Below, one piece after another: positions 13,924 through 23,047 of a DNA stretch of 44,355 bases. The first letter of the stretch is position 1. Each line of letters opens with the position of its first letter. The stretch lies in IMG/VR virus record IMGVR_UViG_3300021171_000021, positions 1 through 44,355 of that record, one strand, 5' to 3'. The notes under the pieces are model-generated. The model ran no database searches. It worked only from the letters and a program-made list of their open reading frames with translations, and was not told the origin of the DNA. Both the position numbers and the translations under genes were made by a program. This stretch comes from a virus.

Positions 13924-15186
13924 ATGAATGCTACCGCCGAAGAATTAGACCAGCGCGAAGAGCAGATTCGCGCCATCGCCAAGGAATCCAAAGACCTCCG
14001 CTACCAAATGGCCCGAATGGAAAATGAAGCCATTTGTACGCATGTACGAGAGTCTTACGGGATTGATGTCATGGACAAGACCCGGTTCAACTTCAAGAGT
14101 CCCAAGTTCTCTATTCGCGGGATGAAGGAAGCGTGTTATCGGGTGGCGGGGAAGTTCCGCGAGACGAATCCGGAGGCCGCGTTTTCTGCGGTTCTCCGTG
14201 CGGGCGTCAATAACTTCGCCAACCAATGGTATCAGCTGACGCAGACGGTCTATGACCAGATCGTCTCGACCACGCCATCCACTCATGCGGTCGAACCGTA
14301 TGCGCCGATCCCGCGGGGATCGATCCCGACCCGTGTTCCGCGTGGGACGCCGTTCCGGGAGGTAAAGATCCAGGCGCCGGCCGACATTCAGATCATCAAT
14401 GAGAAGTATGGTGCTCTGTCCTCGGCTCCGCAGGAGTTAATCGACGACGATCAGACGGCCCAGATTGTGGACCGGATGATGGATATCGGTCCCAACATGG
14501 CGCTCTTGGAAGAAGTCTGGGTCATGTCGAAGTTCATCTCGCCATCGGGCGGAACGCTGTACAAGGGCGAGATCATTCCCGCGTCTTATACGAAGCCTTC
14601 GATTGAAACTGCTTCCACCTGGCCCTGGTCGACGAGTATGTTAGGCGGGGGTCAAAACCGGCTCACGACCTACATCGTCTTTAACCAGAACTCGGTACAG
14701 GCGGCAGACTACATTCTTTCCATTCAACAGGATCAAAACGGAAACTTTATAGCCGTCGATCCCGATACCATTCTCGCTGGCCCGGGCTTAAAATTCTTGG
14801 CGGCGAAGCTGATGAATGACAGTTGGTACCCTTCGACCGTAGCGATGTTGCCCGGCGGCGGACAGGCCGGAAGCACCTCGATTGGCGGTGTGGGAGCCAC
14901 TTCCACAGCCACCAATCTGGGAGTGAATGTCACTGAAAACGCGATGAAGGGCATGTATCGCCCGGTCATCAGCCGCTTCCTTCCACCGCAAGCATGGGCG
15001 CTGGGCATGGCTCATCGGGGAATGACATTCCAGATGCGGCAGGGATTATCGGTCGTTCAGCAAATGCCTTTATCGGGATCCTCGTTTACCCATGACGAAA
15101 TCGTCTGGCGGAGCCGTGCACGCTGGGCGGTTGAAATCATTGATATGCGCTTTTGGTGTCTCGGAAACGATGGTTCAGCCACCTAA
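13924..15186 (+). CDS. Major capsid protein
   Basis: A 420-residue protein from ATG 13924 with AAGGAGGA upstream. The order protease/scaffold, decoration, this gene, then connectors identifies it as the HK97-fold major head protein. It starts with a helical delta-domain-like segment (EELDQREEQIRAIAKESKDL), followed by a mixed region with an APADIQIINEKYGAL stretch and a C-terminal beta-rich part ending WAVEIIDMRFWCLG. A longer in-frame ORF from 13555 runs through the previous gene and is not used. It should be the most abundant virion protein. Confidence 0.85.
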   Translation: MNATAEELDQREEQIRAIAKESKDLRYQMARMENEAICTHVRESYGIDVMDKTRFNFKSPKFSIRGMKEACYRVAGKFRETNPEAAFSAVLRAGVNNFANQWYQLTQTVYDQIVSTTPSTHAVEPYAPIPRGSIPTRVPRGTPFREVKIQAPADIQIINEKYGALSSAPQELIDDDQTAQIVDRMMDIGPNMALLEEVWVMSKFISPSGGTLYKGEIIPASYTKPSIETASTWPWSTSMLGGGQNRLTTYIVFNQNSVQAADYILSIQQDQNGNFIAVDPDTILAGPGLKFLAAKLMNDSWYPSTVAMLPGGGQAGSTSIGGVGATSTATNLGVNVTENAMKGMYRPVISRFLPPQAWALGMAHRGMTFQMRQGLSVVQQMPLSGSSFTHDEIVWRSRARWAVEIIDMRFWCLGNDGSAT

Positions 15187-15205
15187 TTCATAAATGGATG
15201 ACGCG

Positions 15206-15234
15206 GGGGCCGTCGCCTTTTGCGGGGCGGCCCC
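15206..15234 (+). terminator. GC-rich hairpin after the capsid gene
   Basis: GGGGCCG (15206-15212) pairs with CGGCCCC (15228-15234), with a further CGC/GCG pair inside around a T-rich loop. It sits in the only gap of the head block, just after the capsid stop. There is no clear T-run after it, so it may reduce read-through or protect the capsid message 3' end and not fully terminate. Confidence 0.5.
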
Positions 15235-15259
15235 TCATCCTCCAAAGAGGACTCCAATT

Positions 15260-16981
15260 ATGAAAAGACTCATCGCCGCCGTATCTCTCCTTGGATCGCT
15301 GGCCGCCGTCGGCCATGCGATGACTCCTAGCCTCACGACGCCCATCTACAACGGTGTCATCGCCTCCTCTCAGAACGTGATCGTGGATATGAACGCCGCG
15401 CGCATCGATTACATGAGCTTGACGGCGAGCTATTCTTCGGCAACACTTTCCACCTCCACTTTTGTAGATGGTGCAAAATCATCGGTCAACATTACGCTCG
15501 GATCGACATCCAGCTATGTTTCGCTGGGATCTAGTGACACGCTCACGGTCAGCACGAACTCCGCTTTGTTTGCGACGGCCGGAACGATCAGCGTCAACGT
15601 ATCTTCCGCCGGTCCGGGTCCGCTCACGTTCTCAACGCTTACGATTAACGGGGTCAATATCTTCCCGGGCACCGCCGTTATTGTGGTCTCGTCCACGTCC
15701 TATGCGACCTGGATCTCAACGACCATTAACGCGACCGTTCCAAATGTAACGGCGGCCGTCGTTCCTTTAGGCGGAAGCACGTTCACCATCACCTGCGTGA
15801 ATCCCGGATCCTTCTGCAACACCTATAAAGTGACCTCGAGCACCCCAGCCCTGGCCGTTGTGGACAGCACAGGGACGACGACGCTTGGCCCCGCCTTCTT
15901 TTATAACGGAGCCGACAATGGCAACTTCACGATTTCCGGTCCGGGCTTCTCAAAGCTCTATTCGGAAGACGTGGAATGGAATGCAGACGAGCTTGGCTAT
16001 TCCAGCAATACAGCCGTCTCAATTGCGAACGCCATCAACGCCAACCAAGCCAGCCTTTTAACAGCCTCTACCCTTACGGCTACGACGGTCTTAATTGTGG
16101 CCGACAATACTGGCATTGTTGGAAATCAGTATACCCTGGCGTCGAGCACAGGCGCCTTAACGGTCGGGAAGGCTACCTTTATCGGAGGTCAAGCTCCCGC
16201 GTCGATCGCCATCAATGGCGTGACGAAAACGGCCGGAGTGAACTGGACCATCGGATTATCGAGCGTGACGGCCTCCACGGGACTTGTCGTGGCGATCAAT
16301 TCGGATCCTGTCCTATCGACCATCATCATCGCGACCACTAATGTGACCTGTCCGGGATGTGGGATTGTCTATGCCACGGCGACGGCGAACGGGATCAACA
16401 ATTACCCAGTCACCCCATCGACAGGCACCATCATCGTATCGAGTACGAACTTCACCGGGGGCGGAGTAAGCGCCGTCAATACATCGAACAATTCTCTTCT
16501 CCTTCCGAGCCATGGATTCGCAACAGGAACAGCGGTCACATTTACCACGACGGCGGGGACGCCTCCCGGCAAGCTGTTCAGCGGAACGAACTATTTTGTG
16601 GTCGCTTTGGATGCTAACGATATCCAGCTCGCCTCAAGCTATGCCAACGCCACGGCGGTTCCGCCCGTCGTGATCGGAATATCGACCCAGACCATAAACG
16701 GCGGCGGAACCTTCACGGTCGGTCCGTTGGCGATTAACGGCGCGTTGGGCCTGAGCTGGTATTCCTCCGATGACGCCGTGAACTATAACGTTCTCATGCT
16801 TCCCAATAATGTGACGGTCTCGACCGTCAGCTTTGCGCCCAGCGCGGCGGCCGCGTCCACCTATTGGGATTTCGGTCAAGTGAATGCCCGGTATCTCGAG
16901 CTGAAGATTGCAGGCCCAACGGCTGGCGATTACAATCTCACGGTGACGCCTTATGGCAAGAGTCTTGCCAATGGCTATTGA
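15260..16981 (+). CDS. Signal-peptide-bearing beta-rich protein in the head/neck block
   Basis: A 573-residue protein from ATG 15260 (GAGGA upstream). Residues 1-20 are a classic Sec signal: basic MKR, a hydrophobic core LIAAVSLLGSLAAV, and a GHA cleavage site. The rest is Ser/Thr/Gly/Ala-rich beta structure with repeated VxxSTGxxxxSS-type strands and a few Cys pairs (TCVNPGSFC, TCPGC), resembling bacterial surface or fibre proteins. It lies between the major capsid and connector genes, where a virion protein is expected. Export of a capsid-block protein has no usual explanation: it may be displayed on the host, be a fibre assembled in the periplasm, or be exported to modify the envelope. Confidence 0.65.
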   Translation: MKRLIAAVSLLGSLAAVGHAMTPSLTTPIYNGVIASSQNVIVDMNAARIDYMSLTASYSSATLSTSTFVDGAKSSVNITLGSTSSYVSLGSSDTLTVSTNSALFATAGTISVNVSSAGPGPLTFSTLTINGVNIFPGTAVIVVSSTSYATWISTTINATVPNVTAAVVPLGGSTFTITCVNPGSFCNTYKVTSSTPALAVVDSTGTTTLGPAFFYNGADNGNFTISGPGFSKLYSEDVEWNADELGYSSNTAVSIANAINANQASLLTASTLTATTVLIVADNTGIVGNQYTLASSTGALTVGKATFIGGQAPASIAINGVTKTAGVNWTIGLSSVTASTGLVVAINSDPVLSTIIIATTNVTCPGCGIVYATATANGINNYPVTPSTGTIIVSSTNFTGGGVSAVNTSNNSLLLPSHGFATGTAVTFTTTAGTPPGKLFSGTNYFVVALDANDIQLASSYANATAVPPVVIGISTQTINGGGTFTVGPLAINGALGLSWYSSDDAVNYNVLMLPNNVTVSTVSFAPSAAAASTYWDFGQVNARYLELKIAGPTAGDYNLTVTPYGKSLANGY

Positions 16982-17399
16982 TGCTCCTTATGGCGTTACC
17001 CTTCCTCCGCGCCGGAGCTTACCCACCGAAGAAGCGGAACTGGAACGCGAGCTCGCTGAGCTCGATGAAATCCAGCGCAAGAACCTCCGCGCCAAAGAAC
17101 GCGCCCGGGATCCGATAGCCGAACTTTTCGGCGGCAAGTTCTGCATTCTCAATAAATGTTTTTGGTTCATCGACTATCAGAGCGCGCCGGTCCGCGTGCA
17201 TCGCTACTATCCCGACAAAAACGTGGCTGTCGATGTGTTCCCGGTCATCGGTCCAGAGGAAACCCGCGAGATCGCGTTTAAGCGGGTGGCGTTCAAAAGA
17301 GAGCGGATCCGTTACGGCGCCCTGTCCTATGCCATGGACGTGGCCCAACTCCTTCCGCAGATTGAGCATGTAAGGCTATGGCCTTTCAGAAAGGATTGA
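16971..17399 (+). CDS. Small neck-region protein
   Basis: A 142-residue protein from ATG 16971, overlapping the previous stop (an in-frame ATG at 16953 would add six residues). It has a strongly charged helix (EEAELERELAELDEIQRKNLRAKERARD) written here as motif region residues 20-47, then a compact beta domain (FCILNKCFWFIDYQ, then VRVHRYYPDKNVAVDVFPV). It could be a connector accessory protein. No family recognised. Confidence 0.55.
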   Translation: MAIDAPYGVTLPPRRSLPTEEAELERELAELDEIQRKNLRAKERARDPIAELFGGKFCILNKCFWFIDYQSAPVRVHRYYPDKNVAVDVFPVIGPEETREIAFKRVAFKRERIRYGALSYAMDVAQLLPQIEHVRLWPFRKD

Positions 17400-17400
17400 G

Positions 17401-18432
17401 ATGCTGATTCAGGTTGTCGCCGCAACAGGTCAAACGGTATACGTGTTCATCTGGAACGCCCTGGGCCAGATTTGGAATGGCACCTCGTTTGTCACGTATG
17501 TGCAGGCGAATTGGGCTACCTATGTGATCAGCGCGGTAGAGCAAGCAGGATCCGGGAGCTACTTCGCCACGGTGCCATCTGGGATCACCACGGCCGGAAC
17601 TTACAGCTTTGCCGGATACATCCAGCTCCACGGAAGCCCAGCTTCCGGGGATACGCCTGTCGCTCAAGGGCCATTCACTATTCCGCCCGCGGTATCCACT
17701 TTCATCGTCCCGGCAACGCTCGCCGGGCTCATCACGGATCTACGGATCTTGGTGGAGGATGCTCCGGATTCCAAAATCGTCTATGGCGAGCAGTTGGGTC
17801 TTTCGGACCAGCCGATGTTCCCCGTGAACGGCGTCAATAAGAATTTCAGGCTTAAAAAACCGTTGCTTTCTGATTATGTGGGATCTGCACTCTATACTTG
17901 GGTGACGGTGGTGGGGACCGGCGCGGTGGCTCGGACCCAGGTCGGATTTACCATCGCCGATCAGATCAACGGCGTCATCAGCTTCACCAGCGCCCCAGAC
18001 CCCGGCGGCGGGACCTATCCTACAGCCCCCCCCAACGGCGTCTACGTAGACTACAACTATGAGTGGTTTTCGGATGCAAAATACGCGCAATTCCTATATC
18101 AGGCGGCGCAGATGACGCTGGCCGGGACGACCGACCCGACCACCATTCCGAACGGTCTAACGGATGCCATGCTTCAGTATGGGGTTTATTTGACCTTTAC
18201 GGCGCTCGCTGGGCGGTTTGCTCAGGAGTTCGCGAGCTCTGGCGGCGAGGCCCACGCGGACGCCCAGCAACCGGCCCAGGTCTATAGGAGCTTGGCAAAG
18301 GACGCCAAAGCCAACGCCGACCAGCTGAAGAAGGATTTTTACATGCGCCAAGGTCAGCGCGAGGCCCCGGCATTCGTCAATCCAACGAGCTTTCCGCCGT
18401 CGCGCTTTGACCGGATCACACCCAGGAGATGA
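17401..18432 (+). CDS. Head-tail connector/neck protein with Ig-like N-terminal domain
   Basis: A 343-residue protein. Residues about 1-95 form a beta domain often found at the start of phage neck or fibre proteins (QTVYVFIWNALGQIWNG, then Y..NWATYVISAVEQAGSGSYF..VPSGI). Residues about 105-330 are a mixed domain rich in helices (AKYAQFLYQAAQMTLAG, then LTDAMLQYGVYLTFTALAG) with the gp6-like connector layout. It follows the SP-bearing protein and precedes the morphogenesis-type tail genes. The exact connector class cannot be fixed by reading alone. Confidence 0.55.
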   Translation: MLIQVVAATGQTVYVFIWNALGQIWNGTSFVTYVQANWATYVISAVEQAGSGSYFATVPSGITTAGTYSFAGYIQLHGSPASGDTPVAQGPFTIPPAVSTFIVPATLAGLITDLRILVEDAPDSKIVYGEQLGLSDQPMFPVNGVNKNFRLKKPLLSDYVGSALYTWVTVVGTGAVARTQVGFTIADQINGVISFTSAPDPGGGTYPTAPPNGVYVDYNYEWFSDAKYAQFLYQAAQMTLAGTTDPTTIPNGLTDAMLQYGVYLTFTALAGRFAQEFASSGGEAHADAQQPAQVYRSLAKDAKANADQLKKDFYMRQGQREAPAFVNPTSFPPSRFDRITPRR

Positions 18433-18433
18433 C

Positions 18434-19075
18434 ATGCCTGCCCTGAATTTTACGATCAAGGTGTTGATGGACAACCCCGAGACCATGCCGGAGCTCGAGG
18501 CCCGGGTGTCGGACTTATCTCCCGCCTTTGCGGCCATCTTTGACGCCTGGGTGAAGACGAATGCCCAGAAGTTCCAGCAGTCCGTAGGGGCAGAGCAGAC
18601 AGGCGCCGGCATATTTGATGAGGAGTGGGCGGCCGTGACGCCTCAATACTACCGCGCCAAGCACCGCCTGGGCTCTCCCAAGGTCACCCAGAAGGCCGCC
18701 AGGGGCGGCAAGGCTCGCTTTGCAGGGGCTTTTCCGGACTGGTTGATGGTTCGGACGGGTGCCCTCCGGGAAGCCATGACCAATCCAGACGCCTTATTTC
18801 ACGAATTTGATGCACAAATGGCGATGTTTGGACTGCCAGAGGATCCATTTCTGGCGAATCTTGTGGAATGGCAGGCGGGACCTCGGCAAAAGGATCGCTT
18901 TGTCGTATTTCTGGCGGATCCCGACAGGAACGCCATCGAGCAGATACTTCAGGATTATTTCAGTTTAGGCGCTAATTTCGCATCGATTCGACAGGCCAAG
19001 GCTTTGGCGGCTGTCGGATACGCTCCAATCGATGCTTTGGGAATGGAGGCCGATTTTGAGGAACCCGGGCTTTGA
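18434..19075 (+). CDS. Virion morphogenesis / tail completion-like protein
   Basis: A 213-residue protein from ATG 18434 (GGAG upstream). It shows features of phage virion morphogenesis proteins of the gp10/Mu gpG kind: W-x7-Y-x2-K (EEWAAVTPQYYRAKHRLG), a basic linker, FPDWLMVRTGALREAM and a C-terminal helix. These proteins complete the head-tail joining interface. The stop overlaps the next gene as TTGA. Confidence 0.55.
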   Translation: MPALNFTIKVLMDNPETMPELEARVSDLSPAFAAIFDAWVKTNAQKFQQSVGAEQTGAGIFDEEWAAVTPQYYRAKHRLGSPKVTQKAARGGKARFAGAFPDWLMVRTGALREAMTNPDALFHEFDAQMAMFGLPEDPFLANLVEWQAGPRQKDRFVVFLADPDRNAIEQILQDYFSLGANFASIRQAKALAAVGYAPIDALGMEADFEEPGL

Positions 19076-19587
19076 GTGGTCTCGCATTCAACCTCACGTC
19101 GATCATCGACGAAACGACGGTGCGCGGTCAAGGCATGGCCGCCTTGATTCAGAAGTATCTCACGGTCCAGACCAGCTATGGTCTCAGGAATCTAGGAGAC
19201 GTTCCGAACCTGACATTCCCAATCATGTTTGTCGAGCCGGAGGCGGGGTATATGCCCGATCTCGTGATGATGGGAAAATATCAAATCGAGTTGACCTTCT
19301 TCTTGTTTTGGTATGTGTCTTCGTCCAATCCGGTGCAGGTGATCCAGGACGGCACCTTAATTGGGCACGCGCTCGAAAAGCTGTTTTCGAACAACGCCTT
19401 GAACGATTTGGGTACGGCGTCGCCGCCCAGCCACAGTTTCTGCAACTACCCGGGATTCTGGACGGAGGTCATGAATTATCAGTTCAAATTATCGCCGACT
19501 TTCAAGAATCCGTTTCCGAATCCGTCCGCAGAACACATGCGGATCGGCAAGGGAACGGTCAAGATCCGCGATTGGATTATCCGATAA
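19072..19587 (+). CDS. Tail terminator-like protein
   Basis: A 171-residue protein from TTG 19072, overlapping the previous stop. The centre has an ISxLxxL-like pattern with aromatic strands (KYQIELTFFLFWYVSS) and it lies directly before the tail tube gene, the position of tail terminators such as lambda gpU. Such proteins cap the tail. Assigned by context. Confidence 0.5.
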   Translation: MSGLAFNLTSIIDETTVRGQGMAALIQKYLTVQTSYGLRNLGDVPNLTFPIMFVEPEAGYMPDLVMMGKYQIELTFFLFWYVSSSNPVQVIQDGTLIGHALEKLFSNNALNDLGTASPPSHSFCNYPGFWTEVMNYQFKLSPTFKNPFPNPSAEHMRIGKGTVKIRDWIIR

Positions 19588-19599
19588 GAGGAGGGAACT

Positions 19600-20883
19600 A
19601 TGGCCGTATCAGTTAGTCGCTTACGATCGATGGGTCTAGCCAAGGAATCGGTGCGCGGGACCGAAGTCGCCACGCCCACGCGATTCATTAATGGAATCCC
19701 GCCGGATGCCTTTACGCCGATGATTGAGCCCCTGCCCTCCAAAGGCATTGAGGCCCTTCGCAATCTTTACCCCAAGATCACGCAAGGCCCGGCTACCTTA
19801 AACGGCATGAAGATCAAGCTCGAAGTGGAACCCGACAACATCGGAGAAATCCTGCAAGCGATCTTCGGAGCAGACGCCTATACCGTGGCCGGAAATAATC
19901 TGATCGTCTGGACGGGGGTCAACGACGCCATCGATTTCAATATGTCAGCGGTGGATTATCATTGCGTCATACCCCAGGGCGTCTACAGCATTTCTACAAT
20001 CGAGACCGCCATTGCCACAGCCATGAACGCGGCGAACCCGAACACCTTTGTCGTAACGCAATCGTCCAGTAAATTCGTGATCTCTGGGACTGCCGTATTT
20101 GTCATCAAATGGAGTTCTGGAACCAATGCCGCCCACAATGCCGCGGGACTCTTAGGCTACAACAAGACCGATTCCTCGAGCGCCACCTCGGACAACGCTC
20201 AGAATCTTCCCGGCTACACGACCGGAAGCATTCATGTGTTTACGCCCCAGCAAGTCTCTCAGCCTCCAACCTATACCTGGTGGTTTGACAAGACGCTTCT
20301 TTATCCTTTGTTCTTTGGGGCGATGTGCAACAAGCTCGATCTCATGCTCAAAGCCAAAGCGATCCTGGAAGCAGACACAGAATGGATTGGCCTTGGATAT
20401 GACGGCGCCACAGGCACCACACAAGCGAGCGCGTTTTCGAAACTACCGCCTTTCGTCTGGTCCAATGCCGTCTTGAACATCGATGGGTTGACGAAGCCCG
20501 GTTACGACAATCTGAAACTCGCCCTATCGGCCGATGGCAAAGCGGATCACGCGCTCAATAACTCGATCTATCCCTACACGAGCTACTCGGAAGGGTTCAC
20601 GCCGGACCTTTCTGCTGATCTGTTCTTTGAGGATCTGACCCAGTACAACAAGTTCATCGCCGGAACGACCGCTCATGTGAACGTCACGCTTTCGTTCACC
20701 TTCAGCGGGACGGTCTATCAGCTCATCATCGACGTGCCGCTCTGGTACTACAAGTCGGCCCCGCTTTATATTCCTTCCAATGGGCCTTTGAAGATTCCGT
20801 TTACGGGGTTGGCCCAGTACAGTTTTACGACGGGATACGATGTCCAAATCGTTCTCGTGAACGATGTGACGAGCCAATATTAG
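19600..20883 (+). CDS. Major tail tube protein
   Basis: A 427-residue protein from ATG 19600 with GGAGGG upstream, located between the terminator-like gene and the tail chaperones, where the tube protein sits. The sequence is beta-rich with many Thr/Gly turns and a conserved-looking VEPDNIGEILQAIFGAD segment, then NLKLALSADGKA and repeated F-x-F pairs (NVTLSFTFSGTVYQLII). It starts with MAVSVSRLRSMGLAKESVRGT, as in tubes with a disordered start, whose motif positions are residues 1-21. It would polymerise into the tail tube around the tape measure. Confidence 0.7.
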   Translation: MAVSVSRLRSMGLAKESVRGTEVATPTRFINGIPPDAFTPMIEPLPSKGIEALRNLYPKITQGPATLNGMKIKLEVEPDNIGEILQAIFGADAYTVAGNNLIVWTGVNDAIDFNMSAVDYHCVIPQGVYSISTIETAIATAMNAANPNTFVVTQSSSKFVISGTAVFVIKWSSGTNAAHNAAGLLGYNKTDSSSATSDNAQNLPGYTTGSIHVFTPQQVSQPPTYTWWFDKTLLYPLFFGAMCNKLDLMLKAKAILEADTEWIGLGYDGATGTTQASAFSKLPPFVWSNAVLNIDGLTKPGYDNLKLALSADGKADHALNNSIYPYTSYSEGFTPDLSADLFFEDLTQYNKFIAGTTAHVNVTLSFTFSGTVYQLIIDVPLWYYKSAPLYIPSNGPLKIPFTGLAQYSFTTGYDVQIVLVNDVTSQY

Positions 20884-20896
20884 CAAAGGAGAAATC

Positions 20897-21271
20897 ATGG
20901 GAACCGAAAACGGCACCACGATCGAATACAAATCGAAAGACGGCATCGAGTTCAAGATCCGCGGGCACGCCACTCGCCGCGATCAGTCCCAGATGAATAT
21001 CGCTATGGGCGGACAGACCACGATCGAAGACGGAAAAGTGATCCGCACAAACGTCCTGGCTCTATTCCCCTGGCTCTTTGAGACATTTGTGGTGGGCTGG
21101 TCCGGAGGCGTGGAGAAGACAGGTCGCGACATCTTGAACGCCATTTATGCCCAGCCCGCCGATCCCACAGAGGATTTGGTGATGGTGGTCGGAAGCTATA
21201 TCTTCAACCATGTGCAGGGATTGACCCTGAAAGCCGAGGACGAAGCTAAAAAAAAAGGCTCGAAGGCCTGA
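20897..21271 (+). CDS. Tail assembly chaperone, short form (gpG-like)
   Basis: A 124-residue protein from ATG 20897 (AAAGGAG upstream) between tube and tape measure. In siphophages this gene makes a chaperone that coats the tape measure during tail assembly. The last codons are AAA AAA AAA GGC TCG AAG GCC TGA, so the stop follows directly after an A9 slippery run. The product is acidic and helical. See the frameshift site for the long form. Confidence 0.8.
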   Translation: MGTENGTTIEYKSKDGIEFKIRGHATRRDQSQMNIAMGGQTTIEDGKVIRTNVLALFPWLFETFVVGWSGGVEKTGRDILNAIYAQPADPTEDLVMVVGSYIFNHVQGLTLKAEDEAKKKGSKA

Positions 21272-21558
21272 TCGATTGGATTCTGGAGGGAAATGATTTT
21301 GGCGAATGCAAACGGACGCTCTGCCCAAAGATTCTCCCTTGCCCCTTTGAGGGATGCGGGCGGCCCGCCCCCGATATCTGGGCCTCGGAGATTCTTACCA
21401 CCTACCAGGATTGCCGAGAGCGCCGCGCCTTGCCCGAATCGGGCGGGATCCTGGATCAACCCGCCGACCTCCTGCGGTGGTTTCGGGTGCTAGACGAACG
21501 GATTGCCGTCAAAAAGAAAGATATAGAACTTCATCAGGCGATGGAACGAAATGGCTGA
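20897..21558 (+). CDS. Tail assembly chaperone, frameshifted long form (gpGT-like)
   Basis: A -1 slip on the A9 run (21248-21256) joins the short form to a second open frame that has no start codon of its own near its beginning and runs from AGG 21256 to TGA 21558. The product has about 220 residues; the added 100 residues include ILEGNDFGECKRTLCP, CPFEGCGRPAPDIW and FRVLDERIAVKKKDIELHQ. The extension ends just inside the tape measure start (21551), the usual arrangement for G/GT pairs. The extended protein is predicted; the ratio of products depends on the slippery site. Confidence 0.75.
21248..21257 (+). promoter_or_regulatory. Programmed -1 frameshift slippery run (A9G)
   Basis: Nine A bases starting on a codon boundary (AAA AAA AAA) followed by G give an A-AAA-AAA slippery site. 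A -1 shift moves into the long chaperone frame (AAA AAA AAA AGG). The run lies about 15 bases before the zero-frame stop and just ahead of the open T frame, as in other siphophage tail chaperone genes. Confidence 0.75.
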
Positions 21559-23047
21559 AACGACAGCAAACATTATTTTGCAGACCTCCGGAGGAGACGC
21601 CGCGGCGGCCGAGATCAATAAGGCGTCGGCGGCCTTAAATAACGTCACCTCATCCAGCTCCGGAATGCAAGCCAAATTCCAGGAACGCTTCCAGCATATC
21701 GGTTTGATGCTTTTTGCGGGCGATGCTTTGCGAGCGTCCGGCCTGGGCGCTGAAACGCGCATGGTCGTTAATTCCCTGAATTTGGCCCTCACCGAAGGCG
21801 CGGCGGCCGCCGGGATCTCCTCGGGCGGGATTATGCTCGTGGTCGTGGCTCTGACCGCTCTAGCGGGCATTGTCCTCAAAGTCATCAATCACCACAAGGA
21901 TTTGCTCGATTCCCTGAATAAGATCCATGACGCCACAGAGAAAGCAATCGGCGTCGCGGACTCTGAAATCGACGCGCTCACCCGATTATGGACGGCGACC
22001 GGCTCATTAAGCAATGCTCAGACGAATCTTTTGTTTTCGGAAGTTAAACTGCGCCAAGCCCAGATCGATTCCCTTGAAACCACCAATATGGCGACGATTG
22101 CGGCTTTGAACTCGACCATCGTGAAGGACCAGGAAACGATCGCCACGGACCGCCATATCCTGGCCGCCACGGCCGAGCGCGCGGCGATTGAGGCCCAGTA
22201 TCATGTCAAACTGAGCAATGCCGGAGTCACGAAAGACCTGAGCGCGGCCACCACGCAGTTGGCCACGGATGAAAACGCTTTGAATAAAATCATCGCCCAG
22301 CAAATCGATCTTCATAAAGGCGTTACGAGTTCCATTGAGGACCAGATTAAGAAAGCGAAAGAAGACCATGACGCCGAGGTGGCGCAGATGGCGGCCTATA
22401 ACGCCGCCATGGATCAGCTTTATCAGAAAAAAGTTTTCATGGAACAGAACACGGACGAGCTCATTAAGAAATACAACTCCGATCTCTATACCGCCATCGA
22501 GAAGGATCAGAAAGAACAAGCCAAACAGCATAGCGCGCTCCTTCAGGGAATGGCCCAGGACGTAAAGCAGTTGACTGATCAAATGGCTGGCGATTTCGGA
22601 AAAGCCTTTGCGAAGATGATTGTGGAAGGAAAAAATTTCGCCCAAGAAATGCAGGCTGCTTTCCAGAACCTTGAAGAACAGATCATTGAGATGATCGTGA
22701 AGATGATCGCGCAATGGATGATGTTTGAAGCGATCACGGGGATGGGAGGCGGAGCGTTTGCTTCAAAGATGTTTCCAGCCTTTGGGGGATTCCATGCCAC
22801 GGGCGGAAGCGCCTTTGCCGATACGCCGACGTTGGCGATGTTCGGGGAAGCTGGACCCGAGCTCGCGACCTTTACCCCGATGAGCGGAGGCGGCGGCCAG
22901 GGCGGAGGCCCGGGTGCCCAGACCCAGATCAATAACATCAGCGTCCATGTGGAAGGCGTGATCGATTCGCGCATGGTCTCTCAGATCGGTCAAGAGATCG
23001 TGAAATCGATCCGCGGCCAGGGGCAAATCAACTTTGTGGGGTCTTAA
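21551..23047 (+). CDS. Tape measure protein
   Basis: A 498-residue protein from ATG 21551. It is long and helical with a hydrophobic segment at about residues 93-113, coiled coils between about 130 and 380 (LFSEVKLRQAQIDSLETTN, IEDQIKKAKEDHDAEVAQM), an amphipathic helical region and a C-terminal Gly-rich tail with MFGEAGPELATFTP (about 435-450), a motif common near tape measure C-termini. Tape measure length sets tail length; 498 residues suggest a short tail, about 75 nm by the usual rule of thumb. It overlaps the chaperone frame. Confidence 0.85.
   Translation: MAETTANIILQTSGGDAAAAEINKASAALNNVTSSSSGMQAKFQERFQHIGLMLFAGDALRASGLGAETRMVVNSLNLALTEGAAAAGISSGGIMLVVVALTALAGIVLKVINHHKDLLDSLNKIHDATEKAIGVADSEIDALTRLWTATGSLSNAQTNLLFSEVKLRQAQIDSLETTNMATIAALNSTIVKDQETIATDRHILAATAERAAIEAQYHVKLSNAGVTKDLSAATTQLATDENALNKIIAQQIDLHKGVTSSIEDQIKKAKEDHDAEVAQMAAYNAAMDQLYQKKVFMEQNTDELIKKYNSDLYTAIEKDQKEQAKQHSALLQGMAQDVKQLTDQMAGDFGKAFAKMIVEGKNFAQEMQAAFQNLEEQIIEMIVKMIAQWMMFEAITGMGGGAFASKMFPAFGGFHATGGSAFADTPTLAMFGEAGPELATFTPMSGGGGQGGGPGAQTQINNISVHVEGVIDSRMVSQIGQEIVKSIRGQGQINFVGS

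Noticed and set aside
22007-22714. A 235-codon - strand frame opposite the tape measure gene
   Set aside because: It is a shadow of the coiled-coil gene; its His/Leu composition comes from antisense reading of Asp/Lys/Gln codons.
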